Assembly: GCA_023417315.1 (NCBI GenBank)
Contig: JAEZFW010000057.1
Coordinates: 1-64,000 of the forward strand
Direction: 5' to 3'
DNA: 64,000 nucleotides
Source of the DNA: Pseudomonadota bacterium
GTDB lineage: Bacteria > Pseudomonadota > Gammaproteobacteria > Steroidobacterales > Steroidobacteraceae
The notes beneath the pieces are model-generated. The model made no database searches and was not told where the DNA came from. It saw nothing but the letters and a program-made list of their open reading frames with translations. Made by a program: the position numbers and the translations under genes. Positions 25,371 to 33,749 of the stretch are shown here, piece after piece (position 1 is the stretch's first letter; each line of letters opens with the position of its first letter).

Positions 25371-25497
25371 GTTGACGGTTGACGGTTGACCGTTGACGGC
25401 TCGAATCAGTGCGCCGCTTCTCGTCTTTGGCGAGAGGCGGTGCGTTAGCATCTGAGAAGAATGTTTGGGTTCCGACCGTCAACGGTCAACCGTCAAC
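25371..25497. repeat. Inverted word-repeat element B (dnaK-dnaJ spacer)
   Basis: Tandem 7-base words GTTGACG/GTTGACC from 25371 face their exact reverse complement: arms 25378-25399 and 25476-25497 match at all 22 positions. The 76-base loop holds a second stem, CCGCTTCTCG (25413-25422) facing CGAGAGGCGG (about 25430-25439). The element fills the whole dnaK-dnaJ spacer, and the right arm ends 16 bases before the dnaJ ATG. Confidence 0.88.
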
Positions 25498-25513
25498 TGC
25501 CAACCATCCGACA

Positions 25514-26644
25514 ATGTCCAAACGCGATTACTACAAAGTGCTCGACGTCGCACGAACGGCGACGGAGGCTGAGATCAAGAAAGCGTATCGCCGTTTGGCG
25601 ATGAAATATCATCCCGATCGCAATCCGAACGACCAGGAGGCCGAAGAGAAGTTCAAGGAAGCGAAAGAAGCATACGAGGTGCTGACCGACTCGCAGCGGC
25701 GCGCGATTTACGATCAGTACGGTCATGAAGGGTTGTCTGCCAGGAGCGGAGCGGGCGGCTTCAATGCCGCGGATGCCTTCAGCGATATCTTCGGCGACGT
25801 GTTCGGGGACATCTTCGGGGCGGGTCGGCGCGGCGGGGGTCGTCAGGTCTATCGTGGCGCCGATCTGAGGTATGACCTCGAGCTCGATCTCGAGCAGGCA
25901 GTATTCGGGCACAACGCCACGATCGAATTCACCACGCTCGGCGAGTGCGAGCCATGCACCGGCTCAGGTGCTGCTCCCGGATCGAAGACCGTGACCTGCG
26001 AAACGTGTAATGGCGTCGGCCAGGTGCGGATGCAGCAGGGGTTCTTCGCGGTTCAGCAAACGTGCCCGCGCTGTAAAGGGCGAGGGCAGACGATCACTCA
26101 ACCTTGCGATACCTGCCTCGGACAGGGTCGAATTCGCAAGAAGAAAACGCTCAACGTGAAAGTGCCTGAAGGTGTCGATAGTGGGGATCGCATCCGGTTG
26201 GCAGGCGAGGGCGAGGCGGGTCGCAACGGCGGACCGCCGGGCGATCTGTACGTCGAGGTTCGCGTCCGCGAGCACCCCATTTTCGAGCGCGACGGCAGCC
26301 ATCTATCGTGCGAAGTCCCGGTAAGCTTCGTTACTGCGGCGCTCGGCGGCACGGTCGAGGTGCCCACCTTGGCGGGCAGCGTCGAACTCAAGGTGCCAGG
26401 CGAAACGCAATCCGGTCGAGTGTTCCGCTTACGCGAGAAAGGCGTGAAGCCGGTGAGAGGCGGTCCCGCGGGCGATCTATTCTGTCGTGTCGTGATCGAG
26501 ACCCCCGTGAATCTGACCGACGAACAGAAGGAGATGTTGCGACGCTTCGATGCGACGATGCACGAGAGCAAACGCAATCACAGCCCACGCGAAAGTACGT
26601 GGCTCGACGGCGTCAAACGCTTCTTCGACACCATCCGCAGTTAG
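25514..26644 (+). CDS. dnaJ: Chaperone DnaJ (Hsp40)
   Basis: Co-chaperone that delivers substrates to DnaK and stimulates its ATPase. From the ATG at 25514 the protein has 376 residues: a J domain with the HPD motif (KYHPDRNPND), a Gly/Phe-rich linker (GGFNAADAFSDIFGDVFGDIF), four zinc motifs CEPCTGSG, CETCNGVG, CPRCKGRG and CDTCLGQG, then the C-terminal substrate domains. A longer frame from 25409 would translate the inverted repeat and is rejected. Length and domain order are normal for type I DnaJ. It follows dnaK and probably shares its transcript. Confidence 0.97.
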   Translation: MSKRDYYKVLDVARTATEAEIKKAYRRLAMKYHPDRNPNDQEAEEKFKEAKEAYEVLTDSQRRAIYDQYGHEGLSARSGAGGFNAADAFSDIFGDVFGDIFGAGRRGGGRQVYRGADLRYDLELDLEQAVFGHNATIEFTTLGECEPCTGSGAAPGSKTVTCETCNGVGQVRMQQGFFAVQQTCPRCKGRGQTITQPCDTCLGQGRIRKKKTLNVKVPEGVDSGDRIRLAGEGEAGRNGGPPGDLYVEVRVREHPIFERDGSHLSCEVPVSFVTAALGGTVEVPTLAGSVELKVPGETQSGRVFRLREKGVKPVRGGPAGDLFCRVVIETPVNLTDEQKEMLRRFDATMHESKRNHSPRESTWLDGVKRFFDTIRS

Positions 26645-26666
26645 GGAAACACCAGCGGTGTTTCCC
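26644..26666. repeat. Perfect 10-bp hairpin at the dnaJ stop codon
   Basis: GGGAAACACC (26644-26653), a three-base loop and GGTGTTTCCC (26657-26666) form an exact stem beginning at the last base of the dnaJ stop codon. No T-run follows, so it may protect the 3' end rather than terminate. It overlaps the first copy of the 53-bp tandem repeat. Confidence 0.7.
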
Positions 26667-26809
26667 GTGTCCCGGCGGAGGCCGGGATCCAGATTCAAAT
26701 TAGACCAGCGGTGTTTCCCGCGTCCCGGCGGAGGCCGGGATCCAGAACCAAATTAGACCAGCGGTGTTTCCCGTGTCCCGGGGGAGGCCGGGATCCAGAA
26801 TCGAATTAG
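26651..26809. repeat. Three 53-bp tandem repeats with REP-like palindromes
   Basis: Three head-to-tail copies (26651-26703, 26704-26756, 26757-26809) differ at only a few positions. Each starts ACCAGCGGTGTTTCCC, holds the palindrome CCCGGC-ggag-GCCGGG (last copy CCCGGG-ggag-GCCGGG) and ends in AATTAG. A related stem CCTCGC-ctgc-GCGAGG stands at 26822-26837 after GGAT. Palindromes of this GGATCC(C/T)... type are dispersed in many proteobacterial genomes as REP-like elements. The rest of the 310-base dnaJ-dapB spacer shows no gene; a TATGAT box near 26912 could be the dapB promoter. Confidence 0.9.
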
Positions 26810-26954
26810 ATCAAGATGGATCCTCGCCTGCGCGAGGACGACGAATCGGTCGGGCACCCTCTACGGAGTATTCGATCGTGCAAACGTATTTTGCGCGCGC
26901 TCGTTCGCGCTCTATGATCGTAACGACTCTTCTGAGCTATCGCGCGGACTAGAC

Positions 26955-27761
26955 ATGTCTAATCAGCTTGGCATCGCTGTCTTCGGCATCACCGGTCGCA
27001 TGGGCAAGGCACTCATCGCTGCGATTGATGAATCGGCCGACACGGTGCTAGTGGGCGCATGCGCCTCACCGAACAGCCAAGCGATAGGTCGATCGCTGCG
27101 CGAGCTCGGTGCTCGGTCAGATACGAAGATCTCACCCGATGCGCGCGGTGCTTCGAGTAACGCTGCCGCTGCAATCGACTTCAGCTTGCCCGAAGCGACG
27201 CAGCGCAATCTGGAGGCGTGTGTCGCGCTTAAACGACCGCTGGTGATCGGAACGACGGGGCATTCGCCCGCGATTCGCAGTGAGATCGAGCGCGCAGCGA
27301 ACATCATCCCGATCGTGATGGCGCCGAACATGAGCCTTGGCGTGAATCTCTTGTTGCGGCTCGTCGAACTCGCGGCGAAGACACTCGACGAGGGCTACGA
27401 CATCGAAGTTTTCGAGGCGCATCATCGCAACAAGAAGGATGCACCCTCAGGCACAGCGCTGGCGTTGGGCGCTGCGGCGGCGCGTGGACGCGGTGTGTCA
27501 CTCGAGCACAGTGCCGAGCACGATCGGCACGGCAGCGATCAGCCACGACGCAAGGGTGCGATTGGCTTTTCAGTCTTCCGCGGCGGCGATGTCGTGGGCG
27601 ATCACACAGTGACGTTCGCTGGAATCGGCGAACGAATCGAGCTGACCCATCGCGCAAGCGATCGGCTCGCGTTTGCACGCGGTGCAGTTCAAGCAGCACG
27701 TTGGCTGATCGGCAAACCGCCTGGACTTTATTCGATGCAGGACGTGCTTGGCCTTACGTGA
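26955..27761 (+). CDS. dapB: 4-hydroxy-tetrahydrodipicolinate reductase DapB
   Basis: Reduces the DapA product in the lysine/diaminopimelate pathway with NAD(P)H. The 268-residue protein has the N-terminal nucleotide-binding motif GIAVFGITGRMGKAL, the IGTTGHSP segment, and the catalytic block EAHHRNKKDAPSGTALALG (His156-His157, Lys161) near residue 160. It ends in LYSMQDVLGL, as the family does. Usual length. It stands between dnaJ and carA, the order seen in several gammaproteobacteria, with its own promoter region behind the tandem repeats. Confidence 0.97.
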   Translation: MSNQLGIAVFGITGRMGKALIAAIDESADTVLVGACASPNSQAIGRSLRELGARSDTKISPDARGASSNAAAAIDFSLPEATQRNLEACVALKRPLVIGTTGHSPAIRSEIERAANIIPIVMAPNMSLGVNLLLRLVELAAKTLDEGYDIEVFEAHHRNKKDAPSGTALALGAAAARGRGVSLEHSAEHDRHGSDQPRRKGAIGFSVFRGGDVVGDHTVTFAGIGERIELTHRASDRLAFARGAVQAARWLIGKPPGLYSMQDVLGLT

Positions 27762-27874
27762 GATGGAGTTTGCTCTTCCATCGACATCCCCTCTCGCGTA
27801 GACTGCCGTCCCTCAGCACGCGGTGAAATTTTGAAGCGGGATCGGCCTGAACGCCCATCTCGCCTTCCGCATGC

Positions 27875-29089
27875 GTGTCTGAAACGACTGACAATGCGAG
27901 GCTTTCTGTGACGACACCCGCTGTACTCGCCCTAGAAGACGGTACGGTCTTTCAAGGGCGGTCTATTGGTGCCAAAGGCAATACGACCGGCGAGGTAGTC
28001 TTCAATACTGCGATGACGGGCTATCAGGAGATTCTCACTGACCCGTCCTACTGTCGGCAGATCGTCACCCTCACGTATCCCCACATCGGTAACACGGGCG
28101 CCAACCCGGAAGATCTCGAAGCGGCTGCCGTGTATGCGGCGGGCCTCATCATTCGGGACTTGCCCGCGACGTACTCGAATTGGCGTGCATCGGAATCGCT
28201 CGAGAGTTTCCTGCAGCGAGGCAAAGTCGTCGCGATCGCCGACATCGACACGCGCAAGCTCACGCGCATCCTTCGCGAGAAGGGCGCGCTTGCCGGTTGC
28301 ATCATGACCGGCGAGAAAGCGGATCCAAACGCGGCGGTACACGCTGCTCGCAAATTCCCGGGCCTGAAAGGGATGGACCTGGCGAAGGTCGTCTCGACGA
28401 AGCGTGTCTATCAATGGAATGAAGGAACGAACTGGGGTCTGGAAGCCGGCCCGAAATCGCGGCCGGGTCAACGCCTCCACGTCGTCGCTTACGACTTCGG
28501 AATCAAACGCAACATTCTGCGCCGCCTCGCCGATCACGGCTGCCGCATCACGGTCGTACCCGCACAAACTCCTGCTGAGCGCGTGCTCGAGATGAATCCT
28601 GAAGGCGTGTTCCTCTCGAATGGACCCGGCGATCCCGAGCCTTGTACCTACGCCATCGAAGCCATCAAAAAGATTCTCGAAACGGACATTCCCGTGTTCG
28701 GCATCTGTCTTGGCCACCAATTGCTCGGGCTGGCAAGCGGCGCGAAGACCGTCAAGATGAAGTTCGGTCATCACGGCGCGAATCATCCTGTGCTCGACAT
28801 CCCGAGCGGCCGCGTGCTGATCTCGAGTCAGAACCACGGGTTTGCAGTTGATGAAACGACCCTCGGCCCCAATGTGAGGACGACTCACAAATCGCTGTTC
28901 GATGGCACGCTGCAAGGGATCGAGCGCACCGATTGCCCCGCCTTCAGCTTCCAAGGGCATCCTGAAGCGAGCCCCGGGCCTCACGACGTCAGCGAATTGT
29001 TCGGCCGATTCATCGCAATGATTCACGATCGCTTGAATGCGCAGAGCGCCGCGCGCGAAGCGGGCAAGCGCGCCGCGGCGGAACGCTGA
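27875..29089 (+). CDS. carA: Carbamoyl-phosphate synthase small subunit
   Basis: Glutaminase subunit that feeds ammonia to CarB for arginine and pyrimidine synthesis. The 404-residue protein has the CPSase N-terminal domain (ALEDGTVFQGRSIGA, FNTAMTGYQEILTDPSY) and a class I amidotransferase domain with GICLGHQ (nucleophilic Cys) and GHPEASPGPHD (His/Glu of the triad). The start is a GTG at 27875; a GTG at 27908 would remove 11 non-conserved residues and bring it nearer to E. coli CarA (382 aa). No arginine or purine operator was recognised in the 113-base upstream spacer. Confidence 0.97.
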   Translation: MSETTDNARLSVTTPAVLALEDGTVFQGRSIGAKGNTTGEVVFNTAMTGYQEILTDPSYCRQIVTLTYPHIGNTGANPEDLEAAAVYAAGLIIRDLPATYSNWRASESLESFLQRGKVVAIADIDTRKLTRILREKGALAGCIMTGEKADPNAAVHAARKFPGLKGMDLAKVVSTKRVYQWNEGTNWGLEAGPKSRPGQRLHVVAYDFGIKRNILRRLADHGCRITVVPAQTPAERVLEMNPEGVFLSNGPGDPEPCTYAIEAIKKILETDIPVFGICLGHQLLGLASGAKTVKMKFGHHGANHPVLDIPSGRVLISSQNHGFAVDETTLGPNVRTTHKSLFDGTLQGIERTDCPAFSFQGHPEASPGPHDVSELFGRFIAMIHDRLNAQSAAREAGKRAAAER

Positions 29090-29189
29090 TCGGAAGTCGA
29101 TACGGAGGCGCGAGATCCTCCGGCAGAAAGTCCAACAACTTCGTAGGCTCGGCTTGCTCGCAAGTCGAGCGAGCTTGAGCGAACGAGAG

Positions 29190-32100
29190 ATGCCGAAGAG
29201 AACCGACATCCAAAGCATTCTGATAATCGGCGCCGGTCCCATCGTCATCGGACAGGCATGCGAATTCGACTATTCCGGCGCGCAGGCCTGTAAAGCCCTC
29301 AAGGAAGAAGGCTATCGAGTCATCCTCGTGAACTCGAACCCTGCGACGATCATGACCGATCCGGAAACCGCCGATGCGGTGTACATCGAGCCGGTCGACT
29401 GGCGCACGGTCGAGCGCATCATCGAGAAAGAAAAACCCAATGCGCTGTTGCCGACGATGGGCGGCCAAACCGCGCTCAACTGCGCGCTCGACCTCGTTCG
29501 CGAAGGTGTCCTCGACAAGCACGGCGTCGAGCTCATCGCCGCCTCTCGCGATGCCATCGATATGGCGGAAGATCGTGAGCGCTTTCGCAATGCGATGCGC
29601 GAGATCGGACTCGAGTCGCCGCGTTCGCGCATCGCGCACAGCATGGAAGAGGCGCATGCCGTGCAAGCGGAGATCGGATTTCCGACCGTCATTCGTCCCT
29701 CGTTCACGCTGGGCGGCTCCGGAGGCGGGATCGCGTACAACCGCGAAGAGTTCGAAGAGATCGTTGCACGCGGTCTCGATGCGTCCCCGACGAGTGAGGT
29801 GCTCCTCGAAGAGTCGGTGATCGGATGGAAAGAATACGAGATGGAAGTCGTGCGAGACCGTAAGGACAACTGCATCATCATCTGCTCGATCGAGAATCTC
29901 GATCCCATGGGTGTGCACACCGGCGATTCGATCACGGTGGCACCCGCGCAAACGCTGACGGACAAGGAATATCAGCGCATGCGCAACGCGTCGATCGCGG
30001 TACTTCGCAAGATCGGCGTCGAGTGTGGCGGGTCGAACGTGCAGTTCGCACTGAACCCAGCCAACGGCCGCCTGCTCATCATCGAGATGAATCCGCGCGT
30101 CTCGCGCTCTTCAGCGCTCGCGTCGAAGGCCACGGGATTTCCGATCGCCAAGATTGCAGCGAAGCTTGCCGTCGGCTACACGCTCGATGAGCTCAAGAAC
30201 GACATCACGGGTGGCGCCACGCCTGCTTCGTTCGAGCCGACGATCGATTATGTCGTCACCAAGGTGCCGCGCTTTACGTTCGAAAAGTTTCCTGGCTCGA
30301 ACGACCGCCTTACGACCCAGATGAAGTCGGTGGGCGAGGTGATGGCGATGGGACGAACGTTCCAGGAGTCGCTGCAGAAGGCGCTGCGCAGCTTGGAGAC
30401 CGGCACGGACGGACTCGATCCCATCATGAGCCTGCCGCTGAGCGACGAAGACCAGCAGCGGCTTCGCGAAGAGATGCGCATGCCGGGGCCGAATCGTATT
30501 CGCTATGTCGCCGATGCGTTCCGTGCGGGGCTCTCATTCGAGGAAGTGCACTCGCTGTGCCACATCGATCCGTGGTTCCTCGTTCAGATCCAGGATCTCA
30601 TCGCCGAAGAGCAGAAGCTGCAAAGCGAGGGTCTAGCAGGATTCGATCGAGATCGTCTTCGCGTTCTCAAGCGCAAAGGATTCTCCGATAGGCGCTTGGC
30701 GACGCTGCTGGGTATCGATGAGGCCAGCGTGCGACGTCGACGCCATACGATGGGCATCCGACCTATCTACAAGCGTGTAGACACCTGCGCGGCAGAGTTC
30801 GCGACCTCGACCGCGTACATGTATTCGACATACGACGAGGAGTGCGAGGCAAATCCGTCGGATCGCAAGAAGATCATGATCCTGGGGGGCGGCCCGAATC
30901 GCATCGGGCAGGGCATCGAGTTCGACTATTGCTGCGTTCATGCGGCGCTCGCGCTGCGCGAGGCCGGCTTCGAGACGATCATGGTGAACTGCAATCCCGA
31001 AACGGTCTCGACCGACTACGACACCTCGGATCGCTTGTACTTCGAGCCGCTCACGCTAGAAGACGTCATGGAGATCATCGACAAAGAGAAGCCGATCGGC
31101 GTGATCGTGCAGTACGGGGGTCAAACGCCGCTCAAATTGTGCCGCGCCCTCGAAGCGGCCGGCGCACCAATCATCGGTACGACGCCTGATTCGATCGATA
31201 TCGCAGAGGACCGCGAGCGCTTCCAACAACTGGTGCACGCGCTCTCGCTCAAGCAGCCGCCGAATTGCACTGCGCGCACTGAAGAGCAGGCGCTGTCCAT
31301 GGCGCGGACCGTCGGATTCCCGTTGGTCGTGCGTCCTTCGTACGTGCTCGGTGGACGCGCGATGGAAGTCGTCTTCAACGAAGATGACCTGCGCGCGTAT
31401 ATGACCGATGCGGTGAAAGTCTCGAACGACAGCCCGGTCTTGCTCGATCGCTTCTTGGATTTGGCGATCGAAGTGGACGTCGATGCGATCTGCGACGGTG
31501 AAGACGTGTACATCGGCGGCATCATGGAGCACGTTGAGCAGGCGGGTGTGCATTCCGGCGATTCGGGTTGCTCCTTGCCTCCGAACAGCCTGAGTGCGGA
31601 GACGCAAGCAGACATCAAAGAGCAAACGCGCAAGCTTGCGCGCGCGCTCAAGGTCGTGGGGCTGATGAACATCCAGTTCGCGATCCAGAACGGCATTGTC
31701 TACATTCTCGAAGTGAATCCGCGGGCATCGCGAACCGTGCCGTTCGTCTCGAAGGCTACCGGCGTGCCGCTTGCGAAAATCGCGGCGCGCGTGATGGCGG
31801 GCGCGAAGCTCAAGGATTTCGGTTTGCAAGAAGAGCGCGTGCCGAAGTTCTTCGCCGTCAAGGAGTCGGTGTTCCCGTTCTCGAAATTCCCGGAGGCCGA
31901 TCCGATTCTCGGCCCAGAGATGAAATCCACGGGTGAAGTGATGGGCACGGGCCGCTCTTTCGGTGAGGCGTATGCGAAAGCGCAGCTCGCATCCGGAGTA
32001 ACGCTACCCACTCGTGGCGTCTGCTTGTTGAGTGTTCGCGAACGAGACAAACCGATTGCGGTTACGCTCGCTCGGCGGCTCATCGCGCAAGGGTTCGAGA

Positions 32101-32414
32101 TCGTCGCGACATCGGGTACGGCCGCTGCGCTCGCGGCGGCGGGCATCGAATGCCGGACCGTAAACAAGGTTCGAGAAGGACGCCCCCACATCGTCGACAT
32201 GATCAAGAACCGAGAGATCTCGCTCATCGTGAATACCACCGAAGGTAAGCAGGCCATCTTCGAATCGCGCTCGATACGACGCGAAGCTGTACATAAGAAG
32301 GTGACGTACTACACGACAGTTGCGGCGGGGCTTGCGACCTGCGAAGCCATCGCTCACATGAACGAGGTGGACGTCAATCGGTTACAAGATCTGCATCAAG
32401 AGATCGCATCATGA
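29190..32414 (+). CDS. carB: Carbamoyl-phosphate synthase large subunit
   Basis: Makes carbamoyl phosphate from bicarbonate, ammonia and two ATP. The 1074-residue product starts MPKRTDIQSILIIGAGPIVI and has two homologous ATP-grasp halves (second half from about residue 560, IMILGGGPNRIGQGIEFDYC), an oligomerisation segment between them, and a C-terminal MGS-like allosteric domain (about 940-1074, VATSGTAAALAAAGIECRTV). An upstream ATG at 29037 inside carA adds 51 Arg-rich residues and is rejected. The 100-base carA-carB spacer can fold (GCTTGCTCG-caagt-CGAGCGAGC, near 29153-29175). The stop overlaps the greA start as ATGA. Confidence 0.98.
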   Translation: MPKRTDIQSILIIGAGPIVIGQACEFDYSGAQACKALKEEGYRVILVNSNPATIMTDPETADAVYIEPVDWRTVERIIEKEKPNALLPTMGGQTALNCALDLVREGVLDKHGVELIAASRDAIDMAEDRERFRNAMREIGLESPRSRIAHSMEEAHAVQAEIGFPTVIRPSFTLGGSGGGIAYNREEFEEIVARGLDASPTSEVLLEESVIGWKEYEMEVVRDRKDNCIIICSIENLDPMGVHTGDSITVAPAQTLTDKEYQRMRNASIAVLRKIGVECGGSNVQFALNPANGRLLIIEMNPRVSRSSALASKATGFPIAKIAAKLAVGYTLDELKNDITGGATPASFEPTIDYVVTKVPRFTFEKFPGSNDRLTTQMKSVGEVMAMGRTFQESLQKALRSLETGTDGLDPIMSLPLSDEDQQRLREEMRMPGPNRIRYVADAFRAGLSFEEVHSLCHIDPWFLVQIQDLIAEEQKLQSEGLAGFDRDRLRVLKRKGFSDRRLATLLGIDEASVRRRRHTMGIRPIYKRVDTCAAEFATSTAYMYSTYDEECEANPSDRKKIMILGGGPNRIGQGIEFDYCCVHAALALREAGFETIMVNCNPETVSTDYDTSDRLYFEPLTLEDVMEIIDKEKPIGVIVQYGGQTPLKLCRALEAAGAPIIGTTPDSIDIAEDRERFQQLVHALSLKQPPNCTARTEEQALSMARTVGFPLVVRPSYVLGGRAMEVVFNEDDLRAYMTDAVKVSNDSPVLLDRFLDLAIEVDVDAICDGEDVYIGGIMEHVEQAGVHSGDSGCSLPPNSLSAETQADIKEQTRKLARALKVVGLMNIQFAIQNGIVYILEVNPRASRTVPFVSKATGVPLAKIAARVMAGAKLKDFGLQEERVPKFFAVKESVFPFSKFPEADPILGPEMKSTGEVMGTGRSFGEAYAKAQLASGVTLPTRGVCLLSVRERDKPIAVTLARRLIAQGFEIVATSGTAAALAAAGIECRTVNKVREGRPHIVDMIKNREISLIVNTTEGKQAIFESRSIRREAVHKKVTYYTTVAAGLATCEAIAHMNEVDVNRLQDLHQEIAS

Positions 32415-32887
32415 AGAGGTCGCCCCTGACACTGAAAGGCGCGGAGCGTCTGCGCAACGAGCTGAAGCGATTGAAGAGCGAGGACCGCCCCCGTGTCATT
32501 CAAGCGATCGCCGAGGCGCGCAGCCACGGTGACTTGAGCGAAAACGCTGAGTATCACGCGGCGCGCGAGCAGCAGAGTTTCATCGAAGGGCGCATCAAAG
32601 ACATCGAAGCGCATCTCTCCAATTCCGAGATCATAGACGTGTCGCGCTTGTCGATCAGCAGCAAGGTGGTGTTCGGCGCGACTGTCGATCTCGAGGATCA
32701 GGATGACGGCAACAAAGTCGTTTATCAGATCGTGGGCGATGCGGAAGCCGACATCAGGAGCGGGCTCATCTCCGTATCCTCGCCCATCGCGCGCGCGCTC
32801 GTAGGCAAATCAGAAGGCGACATCGTCGATGTTGTCGCGCCGAATGGCACACGGTCGTATGAGATCGTAGCCGTCAGGTACGAATGA
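32411..32887 (+). CDS. greA: Transcription elongation factor GreA
   Basis: Rescues backtracked RNA polymerase by stimulating transcript cleavage through the secondary channel. The 158-residue protein has the N-terminal antiparallel coiled coil with the acidic tip (HGDLSENAEYHAAREQQ) and a C-terminal FKBP-like domain (ISVSSPIARALVGKSEGDIV). The usual N-terminal residues MxxxPMTxxG appear here as MKRSPLTLKGAERLRNEL. Its ATG overlaps the carB stop, so it is translated from the carAB message, the carA-carB-greA order seen in many gammaproteobacteria. Confidence 0.97.
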   Translation: MKRSPLTLKGAERLRNELKRLKSEDRPRVIQAIAEARSHGDLSENAEYHAAREQQSFIEGRIKDIEAHLSNSEIIDVSRLSISSKVVFGATVDLEDQDDGNKVVYQIVGDAEADIRSGLISVSSPIARALVGKSEGDIVDVVAPNGTRSYEIVAVRYE

Positions 32888-32888
32888 A

Positions 32889-32967
32889 GTGACGAGGTGA
32901 CAAAGTGACGAGGTGAGGAGTCAGAATCAGAAGCGCACGGTGGGATTCTGACTCCTGCACTCGTCAC
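32889..32967. repeat. Inverted word-repeat element C (greA spacer)
   Basis: Four tandem 8-base words GTGACGAG, GTGACAAA, GTGACGAG, GTGAGGAG (from 32889) run into TCAGAATC. The arm 32905-32928 faces 32944-32967, matching at about 20 of 24 positions around a 15-base loop; the mismatches are confined to the junction GTGA/TGCA. It occupies nearly the whole 98-base spacer between greA and the next gene. Confidence 0.85.
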
Positions 32968-32985
32968 TCCGTCAGCTGAGCGGCC

Positions 32986-33399
32986 ATGTTTCGCCTCCCT
33001 TACATCCTTCTGACCCTCTGGGCAGGTGGTTTATGGACGATCTGCGGTGTCGTGGCGCCCTCGCTGTTCGCGTTGCTTGGGCGTGAGACCGCAGGCGAGA
33101 TCGTTGGGCACTTCTTTGCGATCGCAGCGTGGGGCGGGTTGTCTATCGGCGTGATTCTCCTTGCGCTGACTCGAACGCCTGTTTGGTCTCAGCACCGAGG
33201 CGCCGTCGCCTCTTTGATCGCAGTCAGTGCCTTGGCGCCTATCGTGAGTCAGATCGTCCTTGGCCCGTTGATGCACCAGGCGCGACTTGGCGGAGACTTG
33301 AGACGCTTCGCGCTCCTGCATGGAGTCGGCGGGCTACTCTTCTTGGTGGCGTGCTTGGGCACGTTGGCAGTCGTATGGAAGGTCAGTCGGGCACAATAA
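32986..33399 (+). CDS. DUF4149 integral membrane protein
   Basis: A 137-residue protein with four predicted membrane helices: about 5-25 (ILLTLWAGGLWTICG), 42-62 (FFAIAAWGGLSIGVILLAL), 73-95 (AVASLIAVSALAPIVSQIVLG) and 108-130 (LHGVGGLLFLVACLGTLAVVW). The order of segments, the early GGLW and the LGPLMHQA motif before the last helix fit the DUF4149 (TMEM205-like) family, whose function is unknown. It is commonly found near greA, yhbY and rlmE in this lineage. Its 3' end overlaps the convergent yhbY by 17 bases. Confidence 0.82.
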   Translation: MFRLPYILLTLWAGGLWTICGVVAPSLFALLGRETAGEIVGHFFAIAAWGGLSIGVILLALTRTPVWSQHRGAVASLIAVSALAPIVSQIVLGPLMHQARLGGDLRRFALLHGVGGLLFLVACLGTLAVVWKVSRAQ

Positions 33400-33679
33400 T
33401 GCGTGGCTTGTCTTCGTGCGGCCGATAGAAGACGCCCACATTCCCGATTCGCTGCACAAGAGTGCTGCCCGTGTCCTGTGCAAGCTGGTCCAGAATCGCA
33501 TCGCGCTCTTCCCGGTCGCCGACACGCGCTTTGACCTTGACGAGCTCGTGCGCGCGCAGCGCGCCGTCCAGCTCCTTCGCGATTGCGGCCGACAACCCTG
33601 TCTGACCGATGAGCACGACGGGATCGCGGCCGTGCGCAAGACCGCGGAGGAATTTTTTCTGTTTCTCGGAGAGTTGCAT
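33383..33679 (-). CDS. yhbY: YhbY/CRM-domain RNA-binding protein
   Basis: A 98-residue protein consisting of one CRM domain. E. coli YhbY associates with pre-50S particles and is thought to help ribosome assembly. Landmarks are LSEKQKKFLRGLAHGRDPVV, IGQTGLSAAIAKELDGAL and the loop HELVKVKARVGDREER, ending in GVFYRP. It is transcribed divergently from rlmE, the usual layout, and converges on the DUF4149 gene with a short overlap, so transcription of each must end inside or beyond the other. Confidence 0.95.
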   Translation of the reverse strand: MQLSEKQKKFLRGLAHGRDPVVLIGQTGLSAAIAKELDGALRAHELVKVKARVGDREERDAILDQLAQDTGSTLVQRIGNVGVFYRPHEDKPRIIVPD

Positions 33680-33749
33680 GGGTGGCTTGAACGAAATTCG
33701 TCCCGACGGAGAGTGGGTGACGCAGCGGTGTAGCTGCCCCTAGCGATCG

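Noticed and set aside
27932..29248. 438-codon minus-strand frame opposite carA
   Set aside because: Antisense shadow crossing the carA-carB boundary; no domain or ribosome site.
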